NCBI GenBank assembly: GCA_013153335.1
Contig: JAADEP010000163.1
Coordinates: 1 to 5,657 of the forward strand
Source: Chloroflexota bacterium
GTDB lineage: Bacteria; Chloroflexota; Anaerolineae; Anaerolineales; DRMV01
Reading direction: 5' to 3'
Length of the DNA stretch: 5,657 nucleotides
Positions 1 to 5,161 of the stretch are shown here, piece by piece. The notes under the pieces are model-generated. The model worked only from the letters and a program-made list of their open reading frames with translations. It searched no databases and was not told the DNA's origin. How positions within the stretch are numbered: the stretch's first letter is position 1; each line of letters starts with the position of its first letter. Both the position numbers and the translations under genes were made by a program.

Positions 1-1359
1 GCACGGATGCCCCTTTTCGCTGAGATTCTACGCATCCTGTTTCCACAGCCTACCATCGCCCACGCGCGTATGCTTAGTCAGGCCTTGGCTCTCTTACAAA
101 TCGGCCTGACCGGTTACTTAGCTTATCGCTTGACCCATGCCTGGCGTATCGCCTGTGGCGCCATGCTCACCTACGCCTTATATCCCTTTTTTGTGCTATA
201 TCACCGCTTGGGCTTGGGTTACCATTTGGAGGCGGTCCTCGTTTTGGTGCTCGCCCTCGCGCTCCTGCGCTACGTTGAACGCCCCACGACGCGCCAAGCC
301 GCCTTGGTCGGCCTGAGCCTCAGCGCCACGCTGAGCAGCGAGCTGGCTGCGGTCGCCTTCATTCCCGGCGTGCTATGGCTTATGCTCACCGCGCGGGGAC
401 GGCGCGGATGGCATGCCTTTCTTACTCTAAGTCTGGCTTGGGTCCTGCCCGCCGCGCTGCTGGCCCGCGCCTATGCCGGCGCGTGGGGTTGGCTATACGA
501 TGACCTGCGCGCGTTCCTCGACCGAACGGCTGTCCCTCTATCGATGCAAATTGCTTTGCTTGTGCTGAACTTTAATATTCCCTGGTGGCGTGAACCCTTG
601 TGGCCCTGGCTATGGCTGGGCGTGCTCACCGGCCTCTCGCGCCACGCGCAACGGTTCATGCTCCTTTTCTGGGGCTTAGCTTGGTTTACTCTTGCACGTA
701 CGGTGGCAGTTTGGGGCTTAGGACTGTATTACAACATTCCCTATTTTCCCTTTTGGGCTATCGGGTTCGCGGCGTTGCTCCCACGCGCATGGCCTTATCT
801 TGAGACCACGCTACGGCACGCATGGACGACAATCCTGCCTGCATGTTGCCATCGCGAACGTATCCTCCGCCTTGCCGTCGGGCTCACCCTGGGTTTGGCG
901 GTCATCCCCATAAGCGTGCTTGTAGGGCAAACGCTGTCCATCCTCGGCCTGCCCAGTCCCACGGGGCCGTATGAGCCCCTGGCCCGCTTGCCCACCGTGG
1001 AGCCCGATGACGGACAGGCCGCGCAGCACTACCTCAACACGCACACAACTCCGACGGATTTGATCATCGCGTCGCCCAGCCTCGCGTGGGGGTTGACCGC
1101 ACGCGCGACCGATTTTCAAATCCCCCTCGCGGTCCGTGGGGTCGCAACCCAGCACTGGCCGCGCGAAATTCCCCAGGAACGGCTGGTCCACCCTGTGGAC
1201 CCGCGCCAGGCCCGCTACGTGGTCATCGACCCTGTTTGGGATTGGGGCAGCCATGCCATGCCCGCGGTCGCGCAATGGCGCGCGGAAATTGAGGCCACGT
1301 GGCCCTTAGAACGCCGCTTCGGCGCGGTTCGAATCTATCGCAATCCTCGCACACCTTAA
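1..1359 (+). CDS. Polytopic membrane protein, GT-C glycosyltransferase-like (5' partial)
   Basis: The frame is open to the first base of the window and no ribosome binding site precedes the ATG at 7, so the true start probably lies upstream and only the C-terminal part is seen. About 330 residues, counted from that ATG, are rich in hydrophobic segments with Arg-rich turns, consistent with eight or more membrane helices. A soluble tail of roughly 115 residues follows (from about 335), as in many GT-C fold enzymes (ArnT/PMT/DUF2079-like), which move sugars from lipid-phosphate donors on the outer membrane face. The first visible residues (ARMPLF) resemble the H-x-PL-[FY] stretch after the first large loop of these proteins. 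The catalytic acidic residues of that loop would then be outside the window, so activity cannot be judged. The gene ends in tandem stops (TAATAA) just before a terminator and converges on hsp20. Family assignment is inferred from topology and local resemblance; a generic DUF2079-type membrane protein is the main alternative. Confidence 0.72.
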   Translation, partial: ARMPLFAEILRILFPQPTIAHARMLSQALALLQIGLTGYLAYRLTHAWRIACGAMLTYALYPFFVLYHRLGLGYHLEAVLVLVLALALLRYVERPTTRQAALVGLSLSATLSSELAAVAFIPGVLWLMLTARGRRGWHAFLTLSLAWVLPAALLARAYAGAWGWLYDDLRAFLDRTAVPLSMQIALLVLNFNIPWWREPLWPWLWLGVLTGLSRHAQRFMLLFWGLAWFTLARTVAVWGLGLYYNIPYFPFWAIGFAALLPRAWPYLETTLRHAWTTILPACCHRERILRLAVGLTLGLAVIPISVLVGQTLSILGLPSPTGPYEPLARLPTVEPDDGQAAQHYLNTHTTPTDLIIASPSLAWGLTARATDFQIPLAVRGVATQHWPREIPQERLVHPVDPRQARYVVIDPVWDWGSHAMPAVAQWRAEIEATWPLERRFGAVRIYRNPRTP

Positions 1360-1364
1360 TAAGG

Positions 1365-1406
1365 AACACCGCCCCAGTGCACGTGTCCGTGCCGGGGCGG
1401 TGTTTT
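1365..1406 (+). terminator. Intrinsic terminator between convergent genes, possibly bidirectional
   Basis: An 11-base arm at 1365-1375 (AACACCGCCCC) pairs perfectly with 1394-1404. The loop can form a further 4-bp stem (1379-1382 with 1389-1392). TTTT at 1403-1406 follows on the plus strand, so it best serves the membrane protein ending at 1359. On the minus strand the hairpin is followed by TTCCTTATT, so it may also stop transcription of hsp20, which ends 20 bases away. Confidence 0.85.
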
Positions 1407-1425
1407 GCCTGGTCAATTCGGTCGG

Positions 1426-1863
1426 CTATTTCTTGGTCTTGATCTTGATGGTCTTGGGCCGCAGGGCCGCAGCCTTGGGGATGCGCAAGGTCAAGACGCC
1501 ATCCTTGAGTTCGGCTTCGGCCTCGCTGGCCTCGAGCGTCGTCGGCAAGGTGATCACCCGCTTGAAGCGTCCCACGGGGATCTCTTTGAGCAAGATTTGG
1601 CGCTTTTCATCCTCTTCGGGGGCCGGGAATTCGCCCTCAATGGTCACGGTGTCGTCCACCACCTCGATGTTGATGTTGTCCACGTCCAAACCGGGCACCC
1701 AGGCCACAATGGTGTAGCCCTCTTCCTCCGCATACACATCCAACGGAACGCTCCACGCCGCGGTTTGGCGCGCATCGGTCACCGCTTCTTCAGGCCACAC
1801 GCTGCCCAGCAGGCTCATCAGACGCTGCATCCGGCGGAAGGGGTCATAGTACATCAGGGACAT
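1426..1863 (-). CDS. Small heat shock protein, Hsp20/alpha-crystallin family
   Basis: The 145-residue product has the normal length for a bacterial small heat shock protein, an ATP-independent cytosolic holdase that keeps unfolding proteins soluble for refolding by other chaperones. The N-terminal arm (1-35) starts with a YYDPFRRMQRL segment typical of the family. The alpha-crystallin domain spans about 36-129 and contains VPLDVYAEEEGYTI, the PGL turn (57-59), a GRFKRVITLP strand (98-107) and the conserved DGVLTLRIPK (121-130). The C-terminal tail carries the I-x-I motif (IKI, 139-141), which docks on neighbouring subunits in oligomers. The start is fixed by an AGGAGG six bases upstream. The gene is monocistronic: a terminator lies upstream (2013-2044) and another downstream. 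No CIRCE (HrcA) repeat was found upstream. Confidence 0.97.
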   Translation of the reverse strand: MSLMYYDPFRRMQRLMSLLGSVWPEEAVTDARQTAAWSVPLDVYAEEEGYTIVAWVPGLDVDNINIEVVDDTVTIEGEFPAPEEDEKRQILLKEIPVGRFKRVITLPTTLEASEAEAELKDGVLTLRIPKAAALRPKTIKIKTKK

Positions 1864-1866
1864 GGT

Positions 1867-1876
1867 TCACCTCCTC
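1867..1876 (-). promoter_or_regulatory. Strong ribosome binding site of hsp20
   Basis: The minus strand reads GAGGAGGTGA, nearly the full complement of the 16S rRNA 3' end, with six bases between AGGAGG and the ATG at 1863. This decides the start codon and predicts high translation. Confidence 0.9.
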
Positions 1877-1923
1877 GGGTGTAGGTTCGCTTCGGCTTGG
1901 TTCACTTTTAGGTATAAGCGACC

Positions 1924-1953
1924 CTTGTAAAAGGAACATAAGCGCGATGTAAA
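1924..1953 (-). promoter_or_regulatory. Candidate promoter of hsp20
   Basis: On the minus strand, TTTACA (1948-1953, five of six matches to TTGACA) is followed after 18 bases by TACAAG (1924-1929, four of six matches to TATAAT). A competing -10 box is TTATAC at 1912-1917, but it has no good -35 partner. The 204-base gap contains no gene; its other contents are the upstream operon's terminator and a short direct repeat. Assignment is by eye and tentative. Confidence 0.4.
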
Positions 1954-2012
1954 TTTTTTGTTAAGCCCCGCCGTCCTCGCAAGCCCAGCGCTCCAGCCTC
2001 GGGTGCGCGCCG

Positions 2013-2044
2013 AACAAGAAAAGGGGCGACCCCTGGGCCGCCCC
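2013..2044 (-). terminator. Intrinsic terminator of the GTPase/Roadblock operon
   Basis: Read on the minus strand, GGGGCG (2039-2044) pairs with CGCCCC (2023-2028) across a 10-base loop and is followed directly by TTTTCTTGTT. It lies 23 bases beyond the stop codon of the last operon gene and separates the operon from hsp20. Confidence 0.88.
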
Positions 2045-2067
2045 TGCCAGTCCACGGCGCGAACGCG

Positions 2068-2550
2068 TTAGTCCAACAATTGAAAACGAAGCAAACAGCG
2101 ATGCGTCTCGGGGTTGACGTCGAACTGGGTGATGGTGGTCGCGCCGCCGGTGCGCTCGCGCAGCGCGGCCATCGCGATGTTGAGGAAGGGGCACATGAAG
2201 GGCTGGATGCCCTGGTCCAGCAGCTTCTTTTCCACATCCATGAGCAAGCAGTTGTGCACCCGAAGCGCGACCGTGCCATCTTCTTTCTCAATGTCGAAGG
2301 ATTCCGCGATGGCCATGTCCGCGACGAAACGGCGCCCGATCTCCGCGACCAATTCGCCCGGGTCTTCGCCTTGAATCTGCAAGCCCTCGTCTTGCATGAT
2401 GCGCAACATTTCGCGCCCGACCGTGTTGGTCACGGCAAAGGACGCTTCGCCTAACATATCCCACAGGCCTTTCTCAAGGCCGTAAAGTAAGATGGTTACA
2501 AGTTGGTCCCACATACGTCGTTGCCTCTCCGTCATGTTGGAGGTATCCAT
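2068..2550 (-). CDS. 160-aa cysteine-containing protein, possible V4R/MetOD1-like sensor or output domain
   Basis: This is the last gene of the operon, well supported by an AGGAGG five bases upstream of the ATG at 2550 and a terminator after the stop. There is no signal peptide or clear membrane helix, so the product should be cytosolic. A helical first part (about 6-82, with LVTILLYGLEKGLWDMLGE and GREMLRIM) is followed by a mixed part with three cysteines: C101 (VHNC), C120 (FMCPF) and C152 (HRCLLRF). This spacing and the closing C-x-x-x-F strand recall small ligand-binding domains such as V4R or the methanogen output domain (MetOD1), where cysteines are often conserved. The resemblance is by memory of motif layout only, and I cannot name the family. 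Its place after three Roadblock-domain genes suggests a role as sensor or effector of the GTPase switch. Met6 is a less likely start. Confidence 0.7.
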   Translation of the reverse strand: MDTSNMTERQRRMWDQLVTILLYGLEKGLWDMLGEASFAVTNTVGREMLRIMQDEGLQIQGEDPGELVAEIGRRFVADMAIAESFDIEKEDGTVALRVHNCLLMDVEKKLLDQGIQPFMCPFLNIAMAALRERTGGATTITQFDVNPETHRCLLRFQLLD

Positions 2551-2634
2551 CGTTGCCTCCTGGATAGCGAGAAAAGTCCATGCGCCTGCGGGGCTGCCCC
2601 GCGCGGCGCGTTGGGGGTGTGCACTGCCGAAGGG
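2551..2634 (-). other. Intercistronic spacer with composite GC-rich hairpin
   Basis: The 84-base gap is the only sizeable one inside the operon. GCGGGG at 2588-2593 pairs with CCCCGC at 2597-2602 across a CTG triloop, and the outer arms 2582-2586 and 2605-2609 (GCGCC/GGCGC) add five pairs. On the minus strand TTTTC follows six bases after the outer arm. It could be a leaky terminator or a stabilising or processing hairpin that sets the level of the last gene. No promoter for that gene was recognised in the spacer. Confidence 0.5.
2556..2561 (-). promoter_or_regulatory. Ribosome binding site of the 160-aa protein gene
   Basis: AGGAGG on the minus strand with a five-base spacer to the ATG at 2550. 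It supports this start over the in-frame ATG at 2535. Confidence 0.8.
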
Positions 2635-3027
2635 TTAGCGCAGTCCTTTGAGGATTTCCTCCAAGCGCGCGGTGATGGTCCGCGCCTCCGCGAAGGCCAT
2701 ACCCAAGTTGACCTCCGCGGGCAATAAGCCGACGAAAATGACCTGCGGCGTCACACTGCGGACCAGCATGTAGCCGTCCGTGCCCTGAATCAGGGTCTGG
2801 ACGAAGGTGCCTTGCTGCGTCTGCTTCATGCTGCGCTGGCTCAAGCCGTACACCGCGGCCGCAACCGCGGCGACCAAATTGTCGTCGGTATCGCGTCGCG
2901 GGAAATTCGCGCTATAAATTAGACCATCGATGCCCACGACCGCCGCGCCGATGATATCCGAGGACTCGGCCAAGAGATCTTGCAGCGCTTCGGCGATGCG
3001 TTCACGGGTCTTCTTCGGTTTCGCCAT
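2635..3027 (-). other. Possible nested product: free Roadblock/LC7 protein from an internal start
   Basis: The ATG at 3025-3027 is in frame with the fusion (Met117) and would give a 130-residue protein containing just the Roadblock domain, a usual length for stand-alone MglB-like proteins. Its translation signal is stronger than that of the full-length start. Whether both proteins are made, or only one, cannot be settled from sequence. Confidence 0.5.
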
Positions 3028-3375
3028 AGGTTCCTCCTCTCGAGGTTCGGGTTGGGATGGGGCCCCGGTTTCGTCCAAACGGCGCAGAGCGTCGAGTAGG
3101 ACCGCATTCCAGGGGCGCTGAATCGTTCGAGTTGGCGGAAGGCGGCCGGGTTCCAAGTGAAAGGAGCCGTCGCGAGCAACCAGGGCCGTGGCAACCGCCT
3201 CCTCCCCTCGCTCTCCTTGCGGCCCTTCCGCGTGGACGACGCGGCCGCGCTCCACATAAAGCGTCCACTGTCCTCGCGGTGTATCCAGCATCACGGCCAC
3301 CGCGTCGCCCATACTGCGGGCGAGATCAACGATATGGGGAAGATCAACTTCCTGAAGCGAACCTTGCAAACTCAT
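2635..3375 (-). CDS. DUF4388 (PATAN)-Roadblock/LC7 fusion protein
   Basis: The 246-residue product has two domains. Residues 1-100 look like DUF4388/PATAN: an opening MSLQGSLQEVDLPHIVDLAR, then the WTLYVERGRVVHAE hairpin and a GEEAV...DGSFHLEPG pattern. Such domains are found in bacterial signalling proteins, often joined to receiver or Roadblock modules. An acidic, Pro-rich linker (about 101-116) leads to a Roadblock/LC7 domain (about 121-246, with IIGAAVVGIDGLIYSANFP and a C-terminal ARLEEILKGLR helix), a dimerising fold that binds Ras-like GTPases. The frame runs further upstream to an ATG at 3489, but the chosen start at 3375 forms an ATGA overlap with the preceding gene, begins exactly at the domain, and avoids 114 bases inside that gene. 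The ribosome binding site here is weak (GGGGGT), so translation probably depends on coupling. An internal start at codon 117 is described separately. Confidence 0.85.
   Translation of the reverse strand: MSLQGSLQEVDLPHIVDLARSMGDAVAVMLDTPRGQWTLYVERGRVVHAEGPQGERGEEAVATALVARDGSFHLEPGRLPPTRTIQRPWNAVLLDALRRLDETGAPSQPEPREEEPMAKPKKTRERIAEALQDLLAESSDIIGAAVVGIDGLIYSANFPRRDTDDNLVAAVAAAVYGLSQRSMKQTQQGTFVQTLIQGTDGYMLVRSVTPQVIFVGLLPAEVNLGMAFAEARTITARLEEILKGLR
3033..3038 (-). promoter_or_regulatory. Internal ribosome binding site at the domain boundary
   Basis: The minus strand reads GAGAGGAGGAACCT before ATG, so AGGAGG sits five bases from the internal start at 3027. The same bases encode Glu-Glu-Glu of the linker, so a chance match in a Glu-rich stretch is possible. 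An ATG at ideal distance at the start of a domain makes chance less likely. Confidence 0.55.
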
Positions 3376-3827
3376 GGCAGTGCACCCCCATTGAGCGAAC
3401 GAAGTTGGCGGATGGTGCGGTTCATGACCCGCCGATACGCGCGGCGGGGCGGCACCAGCACCGTCAGAATAAGCGGCATATCCTGCCACGTGAACATTCG
3501 GGAGACGATCCGCGCGCCGTGGACCGTGCGCACGCTGATCTCATCCATCTGGAAATCCCCCACATAGCGCTCCAACTGTCCGCCGGTTCGGAGCAAGGGG
3601 GGCGCGAACGCGGCCAAAATATCGACCAAAAACTGGCGATCGTGGTCGCGTTCTGCCAACCAATCTTCGGCAATCGCATGGGCAAAAGGCAAGCCCTGAA
3701 AATCGGTCAAGACCGCAGCCCAAAGGCCTGACTGGCGCACCATATCTTGCAAGATCTCGCGCCAAGTGCGGCTCATCAGGCAGTTCGTTCGCGGTTCCGT
3801 ATCGGGGGTTCGTGTGGTTTGGCTCAT
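3372..3827 (-). CDS. Roadblock/LC7-like protein (second of the operon)
   Basis: The 151-residue cytosolic protein overlaps the GTPase gene before it and the DUF4388-Roadblock gene after it, each by ATGA, which implies translational coupling. After a polar N-terminal tail (1-17), residues about 19-146 follow the Roadblock pattern: helix (TWREILQDMVRQSG), strand with a D-x-x-G turn (LWAAVLTDFQGLPFAH), a long helix (FLVDILAAFAPPLLRT), two strands (DEISVRTVHGARIVSRMF and PLILTVLVPP) and a closing Arg-rich helix. Such proteins usually act as homo- or heterodimeric regulators of a small GTPase, which fits the adjacent gene. Similarity is more diverged than in the fusion protein, so the assignment leans on the fold pattern and the neighbourhood. 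An alternative start is Met18 (3776), but it lacks a ribosome binding site, whereas AGGGG lies upstream of the ATG at 3827. Confidence 0.78.
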   Translation of the reverse strand: MSQTTRTPDTEPRTNCLMSRTWREILQDMVRQSGLWAAVLTDFQGLPFAHAIAEDWLAERDHDRQFLVDILAAFAPPLLRTGGQLERYVGDFQMDEISVRTVHGARIVSRMFTWQDMPLILTVLVPPRRAYRRVMNRTIRQLRSLNGGALP

Positions 3828-4396
3828 ACGGTTTCCCCTGTCAAGATCATCATCAGGATTTGCATGAACGACTCTTTGACGCCGATGCCATGTTTGGCTT
3901 GGGCTTCGACCACGGGGTAGCGCCCATGGGGATCCAGGGCGCGCGTAATGCTGCTCGTCGGCAGCGCGTTCGGCAGATCACGTTTGTTGACTTGGATCAA
4001 GATAGGGACTTCTTGATGCATGCGGCGCAACTGTTGGTGCATCTGATGCCACAGTCGCACGTTTTCCCCCAAGCGCTCGGGCGCGCTGTCCGCGACGTAG
4101 ATCACGCCGTCGGCACCGCGCAGCACGATCTCCCGCACCCGGCGATAGCGTGGCTGCCCCGGGACGGTATACACGCTCACCCGGGGCGTCAAGCCGCCCA
4201 CTTGGCTCAACGAGACCTGCAAAAGATCGAAAAACAAGGTGCGGTCGCCATAGGTGTTCAGGGAGATGAGATCGCTGCGATGCTCCGGCGCGATCATTTG
4301 TTGGAGCTGCTCCAAATTCGTGGTTTTGCCCGCCCGAGGGGGGCCATAGTAGACCACTTTGAGGAGAAGCTCTCGACGATCCCACGCAATGCGCAT
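3824..4396 (-). CDS. MglA-like small Ras-family GTPase
   Basis: The 190-residue product is a complete small GTPase with MglA-type motifs. The P-loop is GPPRAGKTT (18-26, Lys24 and Thr25 contacting the nucleotide). DRTLFFD (51-57) matches the MglA switch I region with its Arg-Thr pair. TVPGQ (77-81) supplies the switch II glutamine. GADGVIYVADS (94-104) is a core strand, NKRD (137-140) is the guanine-specificity motif, and EAQAKHGIGV (164-173) covers the G5 region. There is no lipidation motif or membrane segment, so it is cytosolic. MglA controls polarity and motility in Myxococcus and is switched off by the Roadblock protein MglB. What this homologue controls is unknown. It starts four bases after the first Roadblock gene, with GAGGT inside that gene's end as ribosome binding site, and overlaps the next Roadblock gene by four bases. 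Switch II continues with an Arg-rich stretch (PRYRRVRE), somewhat more basic than in Myxococcus MglA. Confidence 0.95.
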   Translation of the reverse strand: MRIAWDRRELLLKVVYYGPPRAGKTTNLEQLQQMIAPEHRSDLISLNTYGDRTLFFDLLQVSLSQVGGLTPRVSVYTVPGQPRYRRVREIVLRGADGVIYVADSAPERLGENVRLWHQMHQQLRRMHQEVPILIQVNKRDLPNALPTSSITRALDPHGRYPVVEAQAKHGIGVKESFMQILMMILTGETV

Positions 4397-4400
4397 GGTC

Positions 4401-4874
4401 TTACCTCGCCCATAAATCTCGGAAAAGTTGTTTGCGGGTTTCGCTCATGCTTTTGTCTTTGCGCAAAGGCAATTCGTGGCGCTGCGCGGTGGTGAGCAAC
4501 CGCTCCCACGGATATTGGTTGGCCAAACGGCGCAGCAGCAAGCGCGCCAAACCCAAGCGCGTCTTGTCGGTCAGAATGACCAAAAAGATGAACGGAGCGC
4601 GAGCTAAGATAAGGATAATCCCGGGGTCCACCTCCAACATAAGGATTTGATCGCCCTGATGCGCGTTGCGGCCCCATCCTTTGAACGAGGCTGTAATAAT
4701 CTCTTGCAACGCGCTCAAGCCGGCCGCGCCCAGGGCTGCCAGCAAATCCATTGTTTGCGGCGGCTCAATGCCCTCATAGAGCAACGCCTGGCCGGCTTCG
4801 TTCGCGATGAGAATCACCGACGCGCCCAATTCTTGCCGCGTCTCTTGAAGTAGGGTATAAGCCTCCCCTTTCAT
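4401..4874 (-). CDS. Roadblock/LC7-like protein (first gene of the operon)
   Basis: The 157-residue protein probably regulates the GTPase encoded four bases downstream. Residues about 4-120 fit a Roadblock/LC7 domain: helix (AYTLLQETRQELG), strand and turn (ASVILIANEAGQALLYEG), a long helix (MDLLAALGAAGLSALQEIITASF), two strands (DQILMLEVDPGIILILARA, then FIFLVILTDKT) and a helix (LGLARLLLRRLANQY). The extra C-terminal 37 residues (121-157) are charged and predicted helical; in Myxococcus MglB a C-terminal helix outside the core contacts MglA, so this tail deserves attention. No signal peptide or membrane span is evident; the hydrophobic runs are strands of the fold. The start is supported by GAGGAG nine bases upstream and by a promoter with a predicted start site about 24 bases upstream of the ATG. 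The family call rests on fold pattern and context. Confidence 0.82.
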   Translation of the reverse strand: MKGEAYTLLQETRQELGASVILIANEAGQALLYEGIEPPQTMDLLAALGAAGLSALQEIITASFKGWGRNAHQGDQILMLEVDPGIILILARAPFIFLVILTDKTRLGLARLLLRRLANQYPWERLLTTAQRHELPLRKDKSMSETRKQLFRDLWAR

Positions 4875-4904
4875 AGGTTGTATCTCCTCTTCAAGGATGT
4901 TCCA

Positions 4905-4933
4905 ATTCTAACCGCAACAAAACGATACGTCAA
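4905..4933 (-). promoter_or_regulatory. Sigma70-type promoter of the GTPase/Roadblock operon
   Basis: Read on the minus strand, TTGACG (4928-4933, five of six) and TAGAAT (4905-4910, five of six) are separated by exactly 17 bases. Transcription should begin near 4898, leaving a leader of about 24 bases with its ribosome binding site GAGGAG at 4884-4889. Confidence 0.82.
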
Positions 4934-4969
4934 GGATTGAACTTGCACATTTCACGAGAAATTCACAAC

Positions 4970-4982
4970 TTTTTCGCAAAAA
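4970..4982. repeat. 13-base AT-rich inverted repeat upstream of the operon promoter
   Basis: TTTTT-CGC-AAAAA is symmetrical and lies 36 bases upstream of the -35 box. It may be a regulator binding site or an A/T-tract UP-like element, or have no function. Confidence 0.35.
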
Positions 4983-5040
4983 TGGCGGCCTTCACCAATA
5001 AGCAAAGGCCACGAGGCCCGACATCCAGCCCTCGCGTCGC

Positions 5041-5122
5041 CCCGTCGTGGGGGAAACCACCCGAAGCCCAAGCGCGGGCGCGCGAAGGCCCGTCCCGGGT
5101 GGGGCTTCCCCTTTAAGACGGG
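5041..5122. repeat. Long imperfect GC-rich hairpin in the divergent intergenic region
   Basis: Four nested stems can form: 5041-5046 with 5117-5122 (CCCGTC/GACGGG), 5050-5055 with 5106-5111 (GGGGAA/TTCCCC), 5057-5063 with 5096-5102 (CCACCCG/CGGGTGG) and 5075-5079 with 5088-5092 (CGGGC/GCCCG). Together they give 24 pairs over 82 bases. A competing pairing, AAGCCC (5064-5069) with GGGCTT (5102-5107), would disrupt the middle stems. No known RNA family was recognised and no T-tract follows, so it is not an ordinary terminator. Confidence 0.5.
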
Positions 5123-5128
5123 ATGGAT

Positions 5129-5134
5129 TAGAAT
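5129..5134 (+). promoter_or_regulatory. Possible -10 box of the lipoprotein gene
   Basis: TAGAAT (five of six matches to TATAAT) lies 27 bases before the start codon, but the 17-base-upstream position holds TTCCCC, a poor -35. It could be an activator-dependent or weak promoter, or a chance match. Confidence 0.35.
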
Positions 5135-5161
5135 CGCGTCACCTTGTTTGGGAGGCAAGAG

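Noticed and set aside
811..1275. Minus-strand open frame of 154 codons inside the membrane protein
   Set aside because: It has no ribosome binding site or domain, and the sense frame has the periodic hydrophobic pattern of a real membrane protein.
1405..1884. Plus-strand open frame of 159 codons opposite hsp20
   Set aside because: It is antisense to a clear Hsp20 and begins inside the terminator hairpin.
3376..3489. N-terminal extension of the DUF4388-Roadblock gene to an ATG at 3489
   Set aside because: The extra 38 residues are low-complexity and lie wholly inside the preceding gene. The ATGA overlap at 3375 coincides with the domain start.
3057..3731. Plus-strand open frame of 224 codons opposite two Roadblock genes
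   Set aside because: It has low-complexity Arg/Pro/Gly-rich content, spans the boundary of two well-supported genes and shows no domain.
3812..4495. Plus-strand open frame of 227 codons opposite the GTPase gene
   Set aside because: It is longer than the GTPase frame but has no recognisable domain or ribosome binding site, and lies antisense to a gene with all GTPase motifs. It is a GC-rich shadow frame.
4970..5010. Minus-strand terminator (GGCCTT/AAGGCC stem at 4987-5010 followed by TTTTT)
   Set aside because: The stem is only six pairs with a 12-base loop, the T-run is offset, and there is no minus-strand gene upstream for it to end.
5041..5122. tRNA or SRP RNA in the long hairpin
   Set aside because: No T-loop GTTCGANTC, no cloverleaf and no SRP apical loop (GGAA/AGCAG) could be found on either strand.
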